Counted from the stretch's first letter, positions 48,218-61,762 are shown. The stretch is DNA of 64,000 nucleotides from Allacma fusca (GCA_947179485.1 OX359246.1:29698001-29762000), one strand, 5' to 3'. Notes: generated from the sequence alone by a model not told the origin. Numbers and translations are program-made.

Positions 48218-50849
48218 AAACGGAGCTTATAAATGTGGATTTCCAAAAGCAATTGACCTCTCAGAAGCTTCGTAAAATTTTACAGTGTTAGCAAACAATT
48301 ATAAGAAACCCGAAAAGAATTTGCTTCATGCCTGATGAACTTCTTTGTAACTCTCGTACAATTTTAAAAACTAAGCACAAATTGCAATTATTGTACAATT
48401 ACTTTAAATATGCATATGGGGATGGCAATAACATTTGGATTTTGTTTGTAAGTTTGCAGCAAACAATGGAGCACAACCTCTTTCGTCGATAAAGTCTCCT
48501 CTTCAGCCCCAGCAAGGGACGACATGAACTCATTCGTTATTAATTTCGAAATGAAATTGACTGGCATGCCGTAGATATCAGTCAAGAAAATAAACGTGTC
48601 ACAGTAGACGTACATAAAAATTAGGAAAACCTGACCCCAATATTTCAGTCTCACGCTGTCGGTAATAAAATCCGGGAAATATCTTGGAATGAAATTCGTG
48701 CTATTTTCCAGAACTTGCTTCAAATCTAGAAATGGGGCTTCAAAAGGTAATAGGCTGAACCAGAACGTAGTTGCTCCGAACAATATCACCCACAGGATGT
48801 ACACAAATATTGTCTAGGCCAACAGATCATCTCGCGTTTTGGTTGCTCTAGCTTGACCAATATCTATTATCTATTTTTAAAACTTTATTTGCTTCAAAAT
48901 TTACAACTTACAGGAATGTGGCCACTTTTTTTCATATTTTGCAAACAACTTCTGTTTTGTAGCAGATGAACAAAATTATTCACCGCTGCTCGATTCACCC
49001 AATTAAAGTAGAGTTGTGACACAGAAGTCAGGCTGAGAACCAAATGGTTTGCTAAATTAATATACGAAAAGATATTTGTTTTCGAATCAGCTACTTCAGC
49101 TGTGGCGTCCTTGATATCCAGAAATATTTTCCAGGCGAGATTTGCTGCAATGAAAAGTACGAGTACCTGGAGATCATTGTAAAATGTGTGATGTCATGTG
49201 TGAAATCCTCTAGAAACTATTATTAATTAAAACACATCCTCGTAATGAGAAATATATTGACTAGGTTTATAATATTCATATGATAGCAAAATCTTGAATT
49301 AATGGTTTCTATTATATATAGAGATGTTGACAGTTTAAAAAAATTACTAGCATTCAAGCCATCCACCAAGGTGGTTGGGAAATCTGGGATTGCAATGATT
49401 TGTAATTCATAAAGAACATTAAACTTAGCATTATATAATTAGACCGTTTTTACATAGGCTGTTCTTCGTTTAAATAAATGCAACGGATCCTTTAAACCTC
49501 CAATCCGTTTCGATTGGGTAAAATCTGTAACAGAAACCAACTTCGTTGCTTATTAATGGCTTTATGTTGTATTGGCTTTATCTGTAGTCACAAATAAACA
49601 TTGAATGGAACTGGCATCGTAGCTAGATATAAAAACCACTCTTAAGAAAACTAAACGCATCATACTTATGTTAGCAACATTGCCACAGACTTTGATCAAA
49701 ATAGGATTAGCTGTTTTTAAAAAACTGAAGCATCTCCTTTTACTCCATGAAGTCGGTACTCAAAGAATAAGTTCTAGAATAAAATTGTTCTCAAACTTTT
49801 CCGGGGCATAAATGTGTTTTCAAAAATATTTAAATGCTGTTTAGTAAATATGTGCTGTATAGGGGGCTTATACAATGGTAGTTAAATTATTCAAGCTGAG
49901 TGCATGTTTGCAATTTTAAATTGTCCTTGTTAATGTTCATTTTGCTGGAACCCATTATTAAAATTATAAGAATTGACCATAAAATGTTATTTATGAAAGA
50001 CCGTAATTTTTTACCACGAAAGTGTCAAGTGTTTTGAATCATCCAGAACGCTATCATTGCAGGATAGCTACATCACTGTAGTGTTGACGGATCCCAAAGT
50101 TACTCATATATACTCTTATACTCTACTTACGCTCTTACCCACGGTTAGAATTTAATCGTGATGGTTAAAAGATGAAGCCTGATCATGTTAGTCACACTGT
50201 ACTAAATATTTAAAGGCGTACACAATAAGCAAAAGTAGTAGTAGATTCTAATTAACCACACAAAATCCAAGATGCAAGATAGTAACTTTGTTGGCAACTT
50301 TTGTTTAGCATTGCGGCATTTTTTCGTTTCTCATTTTATTATATTTTTTGTATTCTAAAGTGGAATTACTTTTATTGACTTGGACAATATGTAGTAGCAC
50401 TTGTTTACTATAACTTAAGCCTGTCCAAGTAAACAAAGCAAAATTGAAAAAGAATAATAATTGTCCATCTTTTCTTTTAAAAAAATGTTTTGAAATAAAA
50501 CTCAAAGCATTCTTTTCATGAATAAAAGAAAAAAATTAGCCGCTTTGATTCAACATGTCATGTACACAAGTGACGACTGGCACCATCACCATCAAGACAG
50601 TCACTTTCAGATTAGTATATAGGATGCTGACAAGGTTTTTATAAGATGGAAAAACCAACCTTTTTCAACAAAACACAGCCCACACCTTCATACTGGTTAG
50701 TTCTGGGGTTCCATTGTAACTTATACGTAGTAATAAAGCATGTGGAAGTAAAACTATGGATAAATCCAAATATAATTAGTACTAAGAATATTTGCAGGTG
50801 GCAAGAGACTTTTTCCTGTTCCGAACCTCTTTAGCACATGAAATAACAT
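48218..50849 (-). pseudogene. GR-I: type II chemoreceptor pseudogene
   Basis: Exon 1 about 50660-50849 (four extra bases in the PANI region, frameshift then stop); exon 2 48912-49166 (open); exon 3 48478-48813 (open); exon 4 only its first ~60 nt (ending 48370, with a stop); exon 5 only its 5' part (48218-48284). Exon 6 is missing. Intron 1 is enlarged by about 1.28 kb (49341-50618). Exons 2 and 3 closely match GR-B, including YFNWVNRAA and IPRYFPDF. It is the counterpart of GR-D in the 20-kb duplication. Confidence 0.8.
49341..50618. mobile_element. 1.28-kb insertion in GR-I intron 1
   Basis: Absent from the matching intron of GR-D. Its right half (about 50010-50600) resembles 23770-24350, including CACACTGTACTAAATATT and CATGTCATGTACA words, so it carries a dispersed repeat. 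No clear inverted terminal repeats or coding capacity. Confidence 0.5.
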
Positions 50850-50929
50850 ACTGAATAATAAGGGAAAATGTAATATTAATCAAGTAATACATATATAGTA
50901 ATTAATGGCTACTTATTTTAAAACGTATT

Positions 50930-53440
50930 CGGACAATCAAAGTGCAAATATAGTGTAATATTTTGTAATTTACTGAAAACAGACTGGGGTTTACAATTTA
51001 AAACTATTTTCAAGAAGTAAGGACGAATACAGTTTGTGATCCCTAAATTGAAACAAACAAAGTAAGTTATTTTCCTCAACAATTTAGAATTTAGGGAAAT
51101 GTAGGTAAAATAGATAAAGAACCCGACTTTTTTTCAGGGATAGGCAGGAACCGGTTTACATTATTCCAATATTACACAAAATAGTGAGTATTGTTAATCT
51201 GTAACTCTAGTCCCAGTTCAAAGTTATAAGCCAAGTCCATACTCCGCAGTACCGGATTCTATAGAATAACCCTGTATGTAATCCGTTATTCCACTACAGT
51301 TTTTGCCTTGCATTGCTGACATTTATTTTTAAGAAATAATTGGATGTTTATATCAAGTCTGGTGTGTACAACACTTGGAATCATGACAGTTGTAATCCAG
51401 GATTATGAAAAATATGAGTGTATCCGTTAGACAATTCCATGAACGTCTTTAATGGATCCCTAAACCGGCTTACTGATGAAATGAAAAACAATTCCTACAA
51501 TACTTATTTATGTCACTCTAGTGGTCGGACCAATTAAATTCAGAATTGGAAATTTTCGATTTGATTCAATAATATTTCGATTCGATTTGCTGCAAAGCCA
51601 AATCAAATGATTCGATTTGTGGTATTGAATTGAATCATATAATGTGAATGGCAGTTCAAACAATTCAGCAAAACCGTTCCGACTACGCACGGGTACTTTT
51701 TCTTTGCATATTCAGAGTCCAAATACTACGTGTACCAGAACGTTTGTTATTTTAGCGTAGCTTTTACTATACCCTTTATAATATGTATATAATTACATAT
51801 GACACTGCATTAATATAAGGAAATTTTGTGTTTTTCTGCTTGAATCGTTTGATTCAATTCGATTCACTGAGTGAACCGAATCGAATTGAATTGCCTTGGG
51901 GCGAATTGAATCGAAAATCAGTTTTGCAATTCAATTCAAACTTCAAATTGGATCAAATTGAAAATCTTGAATCGAATTGAATCGATCCGACCACTATGTC
52001 ACTCTTGCGAAGCAAAATAGGGAGAGTTTAACTGTGTAAATATCAGACGCTATAGATAATGTAATGAGTTTACATAGCAGCAAGGAAGCTTTGCCTTTAA
52101 TTTGGTTTCGATACAAGCCGAAATTACAGACACTGATATACTAAGTGGGGATGTTAGTATGTCAACATGATATTAAAATGAAATTCCACAGTCAATTACT
52201 GTATATTGTGGTAAGAAAACGTTCTCTTGTTCCACTGACAACAAACAACAATAATCAATTCCCCATTTGTGGGGTTTTATAATTCACATTTATTCAATTT
52301 TTAAACAGGAAAAATAATTATAGTGCTGCCAATATTAATTACGTAGCAATATTCACGTTTTATAATATTCACAAATTATAGCATGTATTTAATTATCCCT
52401 TAACGAGCATTTAATAACAGGTGCTTGCACGGATGGGAAGTATTAGAAAAGCAAGAATTTAGTTCGTATAGTATATAATTTACTACTACTACAATTTGAT
52501 AATGAGCGTAACTTTTAACTAGTAAAACTTTAAATTAAAATTTTGTTAATATTCATTACAATCCAATATTCTAATAACGGGAGGAATTCTGCGTCATGTG
52601 AGAGTCAATAGTGGCAATCTACCGTACAAATATGCTAGGAAATATGCAGGCTGAAAAATTTGCCGTAATGCAGGGAAGACGAATAGGCTAGGCACTTCAA
52701 AATGCCCATTTGGAAATACGAATTGGGTAGGTTTATGCTAATTCCGCCTCGGCAGGGAAATAGGTAAAGTAAAAAGCAAACTTAATGTATACTTACTAAA
52801 CATGGAAGGGTAACTAAAGCAGCAAATTTCCACAAAGTTTTTACTAGGGTGCGACAAGTTAAAACAAAAAGTCACAATTTTTAAGATATAATTCAAGGTT
52901 GCAAATCTTAAATTACGCCATTTACTCAATTAGGTAAATTGTTTCCTATTTGTAGGCTGTAAAAGTGTCAAAAAATTGTTCGCATATAGGCGATTAGATA
53001 GAAAAAAACAATTAACTATTTATAAGTTTGGAGAGTAGAGAAAATCCATGCTATTATAGGGATGTAGGCAAACAATAAAGGTACGACAATTTGTACATAA
53101 GAACATAGGGTAGGCATTACATTTGCACACATTTGGCTTTTATGACCCTCGACGCTTTGACCACCCAAGTTGTATTGCAACATATACACATGACACGTTG
53201 AAAATTGATTCCAGCTAAAATTAAACAATGACTGGTTAGTATAAACAATTTCGAAAATAATTTTATTAACTGCCACGATTCTGTTGTTGGTGTTATTTCG
53301 AATACTATCTGCGCGCCAAAACCCAGAATTAACAATTAGATAAACTAGTAAAACTAGTTTTGAACGATTTTTACAGTGATTATTTACATATTTTATCCAT
53401 TCAAAAATAAATTATGGAATTATGAAAATAAACAAAACTC
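50930..53440. other. Upstream spacer of type II genes (copy 3)
   Basis: Homologous to 21.4-25.2 and 31.3-33.3 kb; carries the shared upstream motif at 52081-52126 and hAT-like element 6. No gene supported. Confidence 0.6.
51519..51996. mobile_element. hAT-like non-autonomous element 6 (478 bp)
   Basis: Ends TAGTGGTCGGA and TCCGACCACTA; perfect 8-bp target duplication TGTCACTC (51511-51518, 51997-52004). Paralogous spacers have the uninterrupted site (TTTATGTCACCCTTGCG at 21975, TTTATGTCCCTCTTGC at 31898). Subterminal zones are arrays of GATTC/GAATC words (GATTCAATTCGATTC). Confidence 0.9.
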
Positions 53441-53447
53441 ACCAAAT

Positions 53448-55353
53448 TCATTGAACTGCACTCTTTTGGATTATGAGCATTGAAAATGTGAGGATTTGTT
53501 TTGCGAGCTGTAGATAGTTCATGAAAAAAATAGAAAGCGTGCTTTAGATTGCAATCAAATCAGATATTGTTCTCCACAGTCTCCACATTACATTAAAGAA
53601 ATTTTAATAATTTTTCTTATTTGTATTTACTTTTCCGCAAACCGCTGGAGTAATACGCAAAAAGTGACCGCTACAGCTACCATGAACCCCATCAGAAATA
53701 TCTTTCAGAATTAAACGCAACTTGTAAATTGGTATTTGAAGAAGTAGGTTGCCTCTTAAAATTTTGGTCATCCTTTTGCACTGTCAAAATTAAAATTCAG
53801 CATGAACAACCTCAACCGATAACGTATAGTTGGGGTACTAGCATCCGTTTATTTATAATGCTAAATTTCGTTTCAGTTCGTTTCAAATTACTCAAATTTC
53901 GTTGTCTTTAGTGATTGATTTTACTTTGTTAAATTGGTACGAAAAATTATATATTTGCCAAATCTCAATAATGACTTAATACTTTATGTGCATTTATATT
54001 ATATGAAAAATTTAGAGGGGATTTACCAATATGCAAACGTCAGCTGGAGCTTTATATATTACAATCAGGTCAAAAATAAAGACTATCATGGAGAATCTGG
54101 AATAAATGTCCACATCCTGTCCCGTTAACCCCAAAGAATCGATGTATTCCCGAGAGTACAGTGAAAAGAAAGAGATGCAGGCAGAGTAACTCATAAGAGT
54201 CCACCCAGAAAAGTAGACGTTCTTTGTTCTCTGAACTTCTTTGAAACTTTCGTACAGTTTTAAAAACTACACAAGCAGTTAAATCACCCCGTTAGCCAAA
54301 TATACTAAGATATGCATAAACGATCTTATACTGCATCTTCAAATAAATGCCTAATTTCAAAGCCGTATATTATCCCGCACCTTTTAAAATTTGACCGTTA
54401 CCTCTTTCGATGTCAAAGCATCACCCTTAGCTTTGATGAGTAACAGGAATTCCTTTGTTATTAAGTATGAAAATGTAAAAACAGGAACTCCAATCACATC
54501 CGCTAAGAGGATAAATAGAGAGGAGTAAACTTGCACAATTATCACATACATCTGTCCAAACAATTTCAGTCCAGCATGATTCATCACGAAAGTAGGGAAA
54601 TATCTGGGAATTAAAGCAACACTGTTTTCTAAAATTAATTTAAAATCCCAAACTGGGGCTTCGAACGGTAGCACAGAGAACCACATTATAGTTGCAAGGA
54701 TACAGAGCTTCCATAGGAAGTATGCTTTTATTATCTGGAAATACCAATTAAGCACTTCGTCCATAACTGTTTGCATTTCAAGGATTTTCGTGAAAATATT
54801 AAAAAGTTTTTGTCTTACACCAGAACGACCGTTTGTGCTCATTTTCCGTAGGCAGTAATTATGTTGAAGCTGATGTACGAATCTGATCACTGCAGTTCGA
54901 TTCACCCAATTGTAGTAGAACTGATAGCCGGAAACAGAATAGAGAGATATGGTGTTTGCTAAGGAAATTAAGGCCGGAATATTTGCTCCAGATTCCATTG
55001 TAGTATAAATTTCAGCTCTGATGTCCAGATATATTTTCCAGCACAAATTTATTTGCATCAGAAATACAAGGACCTACACGAGATTTATTTGAAAGGAATT
55101 CATTATTAATAATTAATAATCATTATTAATCATTTAGCAATGGCTGACTAAGTCAAAGATGTTAACTAATATGAAAACTACTTGTGCTGACATTTTGTAA
55201 TAGCGAGCATCGAATAACTTCATACTGATTATACGATTCGTTCCAACGCAGCTTAAATGAGGAAACACAGACGGTTGAAGAAAAATTGATAACGTTAGCA
55301 AATACAGTGATCAGAGGGTTGGCAGGTGGCAGTCCATTTGTTACATACAGCAT
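53448..55353 (-). CDS. GR-G: type I gustatory-receptor-like protein, 5 exons
   Basis: Exons: 55192-55353, 54402-55073, 54027-54266, 53631-53780 and 53448-53507; all open, phase-0 introns, about 427 aa from the Met at 55353. It shares with GR-E the 45-bp exon 1 deletion and the lack of an upstream start (a TAG stands where GR-H has TCG), so the two are sister copies. The last exon is LAKQILTFSMLIIQKSAVQ-stop, with the TM7 motif. Exon 2 keeps the fused linker, PFEAPVWDFKL and NHAGLKLFGQ; exon 3 keeps DSLGLTGQDVD. Differences from GR-E are scattered and keep the frame, consistent with a functional gene or a recent duplicate. Confidence 0.7.
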
Positions 55354-55799
55354 ACTTGGTCGAGAGGTCCAGTCAGGTCTAAATAAATCATAAATATTGA
55401 TTAAATACTATGTGCCTATTCGTTTTAATATTATACCTCTTGGGATTTTGATACCATGCCCACACATATTTATGTTTAAAATTATAACAATTGCAGCGCA
55501 ATCCTATCAGTAATAGTGTAATATGTCATAACCAGTGGATCCCACCCGGACAATTCAGTAGACCAAACTTATCATATTCATTTATCTCGCTACTATGGCG
55601 AACGTCAAAGAATGAATTTGTGAAGTTTTACAACTGTTCATACATTTCAAGGCATTTCTTAAAAACGTGCAAATGTCTGCAAATATTGTAAATAAAGAAA
55701 AGATTTTTGGTGTCCAGCACTAATATGCACCCCTTTGAGACGCAATGATATCCTCAAAAATAATGCGAAATGTAACTAGCTTAAGGCAAATGGTTAGCG

Positions 55800-56170
55800 G
55801 CTGACGCTAGTAAATTAGCCTTGTCCGTATGTATGTACGTCCATGTGTCCTTCCGCACGATATCTCAAAAACTGCTAGACCGATTTCAATGAAATTTTCA
55901 TGGCGTCGTATTTGGTTGAAATCGGATGGATAGTTTTTGATAAAACAATTCTTGAAATTTGAAACTTCAAGTCAAATGACAGTTATCTCTAAAACTACTG
56001 AATTGATTTCAATGAATTTGTTTGTGAATATTGCTTTGTAAATCGTAATGGCTATTGCTTATGTGGTTAAACTTGGCCCAACTGTTTTTTTTTTAAATTC
56101 GGAAATTTAAAAAAAAAATCAAAGTTCATCCTGATTTGACGGCGGAAGCCTCAAGTTATCGCGTAGTGAT
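55800..56170. repeat. Single arm of the dispersed repeat
   Basis: Same unit as 35635-36010; equivalent position in the 20-kb duplicate. It ends GAAGCCTCAAGTTATCGCG like the right edge of the palindrome at 16.3 kb. Confidence 0.65.
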
Positions 56171-56279
56171 GATTTTAAAATTATAATCGTATTGTAGATT
56201 CATTTCAAATTTCATTAATATTAAGGGACTCATATTTGATATCAAAATTTTTTGACATCTATGGGTTAATATTATAACA

Positions 56280-58560
56280 ACCAGGGATGGTAAACTTTTA
56301 TGAAAATAGTTTTCGAAAAACGATTTCAACCATAAAAATAACGATTCGATTTCGGATAACATAAAGGAAAACGTTGAGATAGTAATTTGGTAAAATGAAA
56401 ATCAAAGGTAAATTAATTTCGAACGGAAACGTAAATCAAAAACACCAGCAGAAATATTACACCAGTTTTCATTTTTACTTACGCCCTATTTGTCAAGCCC
56501 TTGTCGCAGTCTCGTTCCTAAATATAAGTCCTAGCTAAGAGCAACAAGGCCACTGAAAACGGTTGTAAACGCAATGAACTTATTGAGAATAGTTTGAGTG
56601 CACAACAATTCAACGTTTTATCCGCCTGTTTACAGTAATATAGTAAGCACTACTATAAAAAAATTAAGGGCCAACCTTCTCATAAATTCAATTCAACAAA
56701 ATTAAATTAAATGGCATACTTGCCTAAAACAAATATCAAAAAGAAGTAAAATAATTTCAACGAATGGACGACAACGAGATAGTTAGGAGTCTGGCCAAAA
56801 TTTTGTATTTCGCTTTAAACCTAGAGTCATGCCGTTAATATAAAAATCTCGACCGATTTGATGAATTATTTTTTGGACATTGCTGGTGCCAATTGTAAGG
56901 AAATCGGTCAAGTAGTTCTGAATTATAGTGTTGAAAACCAAATGTTTTCAATACTAAAAGGAAAACAAAAAACGAATTCAACATTAAATTGAAGAACAAT
57001 AAAATACTCAAAAGTGCAACAAATTCTCTCGTCAAATTCTCGATCAATTTTCAAAAACTTAAAGAAACAGTTGTAATCATTTGAAAAAAATTATTTAATT
57101 CAAAAACCTACGCACTAAGACGAAAATTGAAATATTTAGTTTTCCAACTCTAGTAACGGCCATAAAAGTTTAGAATAACCATCCGCCGCATAAAGAGAGG
57201 ACAGCTGAAAATAAGCACCCGCACTGTGTATTTGTGTATAGAACAGAAAATATAAATCATAAAATCCTTGACGTAATCTTCATTTATCATCGTAAACAGA
57301 GGTTCGATTACAAAAATTAGCACAATACAAACCTTAACCCCACCAATACCAGTTGTTTGAATTTCGAATGAATTCAGAAAGGCGGTAAAAATAACACGAC
57401 GTAGGTAAATCAATTGTTATTTTAAAAAATGATCATTTACAACTCGCAATTTACATTTTTACATTTCACCCACATAAAGCTGTAATTGCAAAATTATTAC
57501 AGTACGCACAGGATGTAGAGATAAATACTTGGGGCTCGGCAATTAAATTCTTACGACCATTTGAAAGAAAACTTGGAAATCTGTATCCTTATTATTTTAC
57601 TTCAGTAAATACAAAATTCACTTAAATACTGTAACAGCGTATCTTTGTCCGGTTAGTATTTGCGGATGCTTGATTGCAAATGTTTAGCAAAGCCGCGATA
57701 AAAGCAAACTCATATACTACTTGCTGGTGCTTTTATCATTTATAGTGTCCATACTTACGACACATGAAACAACGCATGAATTATTAACACGAATCTCAGG
57801 TCTCTGACGCATGTCATACATACATAATTGCACAAAGAATATTGTGAGTAAACATGTCGCTTGTCGAGGATTCAGGTATATCAAAAAGGTATGGAGTTAA
57901 AGCGTTAACGTTTAATTACCCTGATTATAACTACTCCAGGATATGGAATAGGGTAGTATGATCAATTAAAATACTGTCTTTTATCTACAAGTTTTTTTAA
58001 TAAATATTATTTACATCCTGGGTAGGAATTTCAGCTAATGAAAAGTTGTTATGGTTCTTAAGAATACTAGAACAACGTTACTCTACCCTTCTACAATGTT
58101 TGTTTGTTTCTGGTAAATTGAAATATGGGAGAACAGCCTTGGATTGGAATTAATATTAGAGTGAGTGTCAAATATCTTGAACAGGGAAAATCATATTAAA
58201 TATTAGATTTATCAGAAATACAGCAAGCTCATCTTTTTTTAATTATCTAACAACCTAAGTTACATTAGTTATATAAAACGAGATTACTTTAAGGTAGAAG
58301 TAATAACTAACCATCATGCGAGCTGACAGTTATTTTGACTTGATCGAATGGTACAATTACAAAACATTTTAGAATTTCTATAAATATATAATCAGGATGA
58401 TCGAAGGAACTATTATTTCTAGGGCAAAGTGGAATAAACTTCGCAACTGGGATCGCCTCGTTGTCTGGTTGTATCCATGTCAGTCTCAAGGATAATTGCT
58501 GAGACAAAGTCACCAGACCAATTAAACTTTTGACTATTGACAAATTGGCTAAGAACTCGG
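56280..58560. repeat. Duplicated inter-gene block, copy 4
   Basis: Counterpart of 36050-38250. It carries a broken 106-aa ORF copy (56764-57075) and open minus-strand frames at 57150-57413 and 58307-58543 that are also seen in copy 2. The exon-like frame of copy 3 is shifted here by four extra bases at about 57821. Confidence 0.65.
56764..57075 (+). pseudogene. Broken copy of the 106-aa repeat ORF
   Basis: Starts MDDNEIVRSLAKILYF, then frameshifts where GR-flanking copy 2 reads NLKSRYAG. The rest is recognisable at DNA level. Confidence 0.7.
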
Positions 58561-59243
58561 AATCATATTGGTTTTATCATCATTACATGTGGTCATCCAA
58601 CTCACGTAAATAATTTAAGTGGGGTCACATAAAATTGCATTACAATACATGCATCGCCAAGAGCTGACGCAGACGCTAGATGTGACACGCTTCAGGGAAC
58701 TTAACAGTATTTATCCTTTAGTCCATAGCATGGGCACACTGGAAAATATATTGATTTCTCTGTTTTGGGATTTCTCTTAAAAATTTAAAAAAAACTTGTT
58801 CCACCCCTGTATCTCGAGAACTCCGAGAACAGCGTTCAAGTAACTGCATTAAAATCACGAGTTTTTTTAGGACAAATTGCTGTGTTGAAAAAAAGAACAG
58901 GTATTTTCAAAGTTGGCGTGTTTCAGGGAAATTTTGATATGAAAACGGATTTTTAGATTGTTTTACCTTATTTAACAGGGAGTCCCTGCAGGTCCAGCAG
59001 GGAAATTCAGAAATGATGCGATTTACAAAAACCCGATCAATGCACCTTGAATGGGTCCATGGACCAAGTACCTGTTAGGTATAATGTAGTACATTTAATT
59101 TTATAACAACACTAGAGAACTGTTCCGTACAACTACAGTGTCGATAATTACGAAATTAAGCCGCTCAAAATTAAAATATTAAAATCATTTTACACACAGG
59201 GCAGCAGTTAGGTTCATGTGTATACATAGTTTATGTTAGTATT

Positions 59244-59555
59244 ATGACGGATGTTATAATAAGTTATAACAAATTTTTGTCATTTTACGCCAAAATGATT
59301 CAAAAAGATATTTTTGTCGGCATCATTGAAATCAGGACTAAATTCAAGCTCATCAGGTCATCAGGTGACCCTATGTCAAACCAGGACAGTCCTAATCAAA
59401 TCAGGACTTCTGGGCTCCCAAGTCAAGATTCGGTTTTTGGAGTTATTTCAAATCCAGTACTTATACCTGTGCGCCAAAACCAAGAATCAACAATATTTGA
59501 TAAACTAATAAAACTAGTTTTGAATGAATTTTACAACGATTATTTACATATTTGA
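59244..59555 (+). CDS. Possible 103-aa ORF at the 3' side of GR-H
   Basis: Counterpart of 39025-39309: same start (DVIISYNK) and same end (DKLIKLVLNEFYNDY), with a longer middle. No known domain. Low confidence that it is translated. Confidence 0.2.
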   Translation: MTDVIISYNKFLSFYAKMIQKDIFVGIIEIRTKFKLIRSSGDPMSNQDSPNQIRTSGLPSQDSVFGVISNPVLIPVRQNQESTIFDKLIKLVLNEFYNDYLHI

Positions 59556-59615
59556 TCCATTCAAAAATATATTATGGAATAATGGAATAATAAAAAAACA
59601 CAAAACTCACCAAAT

Positions 59616-61739
59616 TCATGGAACTGCACTCTTTTGGATTATGAGCATTGAAAATGTGAGGATTTGACTTGCTAGCTGTAGATAGTTCACGAACAAAAAT
59701 AGAAAGCGTACTTTAGACTACAATTGAATCTGATATTCCTATTCACATACAATTCAAGCAATCTGTAGTTTTTCCTATTTGCCCTTACTTTACCGCAGAC
59801 TGCCGGAGTAATACGCAAAAAGTGACCGCTACAGCTACCGTGAACTCCATCAGCAATATCCTTCAGAATTACACGTAACTTGTAAATTGGTATTTCAAGA
59901 AGTAGGTTGCCTCTTAAAATTTTGGTCATCCTTTTGCACTGTCAAATTTAAAATTCGGCATGAACAACCTCAATCCATAACGTATTGTTGGGGTACTGGC
60001 ATCCATTTATATATAATGCAAAATTTCATTTCATTTCGTTTCAAATTACTCAAATTTTGTTGTCTTTAGCAATTCATTTTACTTTCTTAAATTGGTACGA
60101 AAAATGATATATTTGCCAAATCTCAATAACGACTTAATACGTTATGTGCACTTATGTCAAATGAAAAATTTAGAAGGGATTTACCAATATGCAAACGTCA
60201 GCTGGAGCTTTATACATTACAACCAGGTCAAAAATAAATAATAACATGGAGAATCTGGTATAAATGTCCACGTCCTGTCCGGTTAACCCCAAAGAATCGA
60301 TGTATTCCCGAGAGGACAGGGAGTAGAAAGAGATGCAGGCGATGTAAATCAAAAGAGTCCACCCAGAAAAGTAGACTTTCTTTGTTCGCTGAACTTCTTT
60401 GAAACTTTCGTACAGTTTTAAAAACTACACAAGGATTTAAATCACCCAGTTAGTCAGTTATACTAAGACATGCATAAACGATCTTATACTACAACCTTAT
60501 TATTAAAGGGCACTTGCTTTTAACTTCTACACTCACACTAATACCTCTCCAAGTAATTTTGCCTGTGAAGCACAGGGATTTTAGTAGTCTTTAAATAAAT
60601 GGCTAAAGTCAGGTTAATTTAAAAGCCGTATATTATACCACACATTTTAAAATTTGACCGTTACCTCTTTCGATGTCAGATCGTCACCCTCAGCTTTGAT
60701 GAGTAACAGGAATTCTTTTGTTATTAAGTATGAACATGTAAAAACAGGAACTCCAATCACATCCGCTAAGAAGATAAATACAGAGGAGTAAACTTGCATA
60801 ATTATCACATACATCTGTCCAAACAATTTCAGTCCAGCATGATTCATCACGAAAGTAGGGAAATATCTGGGGATTAAAGCAACGCTGTTTTCCAAAATTA
60901 ATTTAAAATCCCAAACTGGGGCTTCGAATGGCAGCACAGAGTACCACATTAAAGCTGCAAGGATACAGACCTTCCATTGAAGGTATGCTTTTATTATCTG
61001 GAAATACCAATTAAGCACTTCGTTCATGACTGTTTGCATTTCAAGGATTTTCCTGAAAATATTAAAACGTTTTTGTCTTACACCAGAACGACCGTTTGTG
61101 CTCATTTTCCGTAGGCAGTAATTGTGTTGAAGTTCATGTACGAATCTGATCACTGCAGTTCGATTCACCCAGTTGTAGTAGAACTGATACCAGGAAACAG
61201 AATAAAGAGATAAGGTGTTTGCTAAGGAAATTAAGGCCGGTATATTTGCTCCAGAGGACCTTGTAGTATACATTCCATCTTTGATGTCCAGAAACATTTT
61301 CCAGCACAAATTTAGTTGCATCAGAAACACAAGGACCTAGTTCATTTAGTTTAATAAAATCTTAATTAAATGAATTGTTTATGTAATCATTATTAATCAT
61401 TTATCAATGACTAAGTCAAAGATGTAAACTAAATTGAAAACTATTTGTACTGACATTTTGTAAGAGCGAGCATCGAACAATTTCGTACTGATTATAGCGT
61501 TCGTTCCAACGCAGCTTATACGAGGAAACACCGACGGTTGAAGTAAAATTGATAACGATAGCAAATACAGTGATCAGAGGGTTGGCAGATGGAAACCGCT
61601 TTATGAATATTTTCAGCATTGGTGGACAACGATTGCTGAGTCTACTTATCACAGACAGCATAATTGATCGGTTTGTCCAGTTAAATCTAAATAAATAAAA
61701 AATGTTAATTAAATACGACGCGTCTATCTGCTTTAACAT
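59616..61739 (-). CDS. GR-H: type I gustatory-receptor-like protein, 5 exons
   Basis: The longest copy, about 468 aa. Exons: 61455-61739, 60665-61336, 60185-60424, 59789-59938 and 59616-59675; all open with phase-0 introns. Exon 1 starts MLKQIDASYLINIFYLFRF, an N terminus that GR-E and GR-G have lost, and has the canonical-like donor GTCAGT where the others have GTCAGC or GTCAAC. Exon 2 begins VLVFLMQLNLCWKMFLDIKD and carries the fused linker (RKILEMQTVMNEVLNWYFQ) and IPRYFPTFVMNHAGLK. Exon 3 has DSLGLTGQDVD. The last exon is LASQILTFSMLIIQKSAVP-stop (TM7 motif). Together with GR-C this is the best candidate for a functional type I receptor. Confidence 0.75.
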
Positions 61740-61762
61740 CAGTCTTGATTGGATTTTTATAC

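Noticed and set aside
11728..61739. Insect odorant receptor (OR) or Orco assignment
   Set aside because: The last-exon motif and its spacing fit the GR signature better, and I see no Orco-like conserved C terminus; the two families are related, so this stays a judgement.
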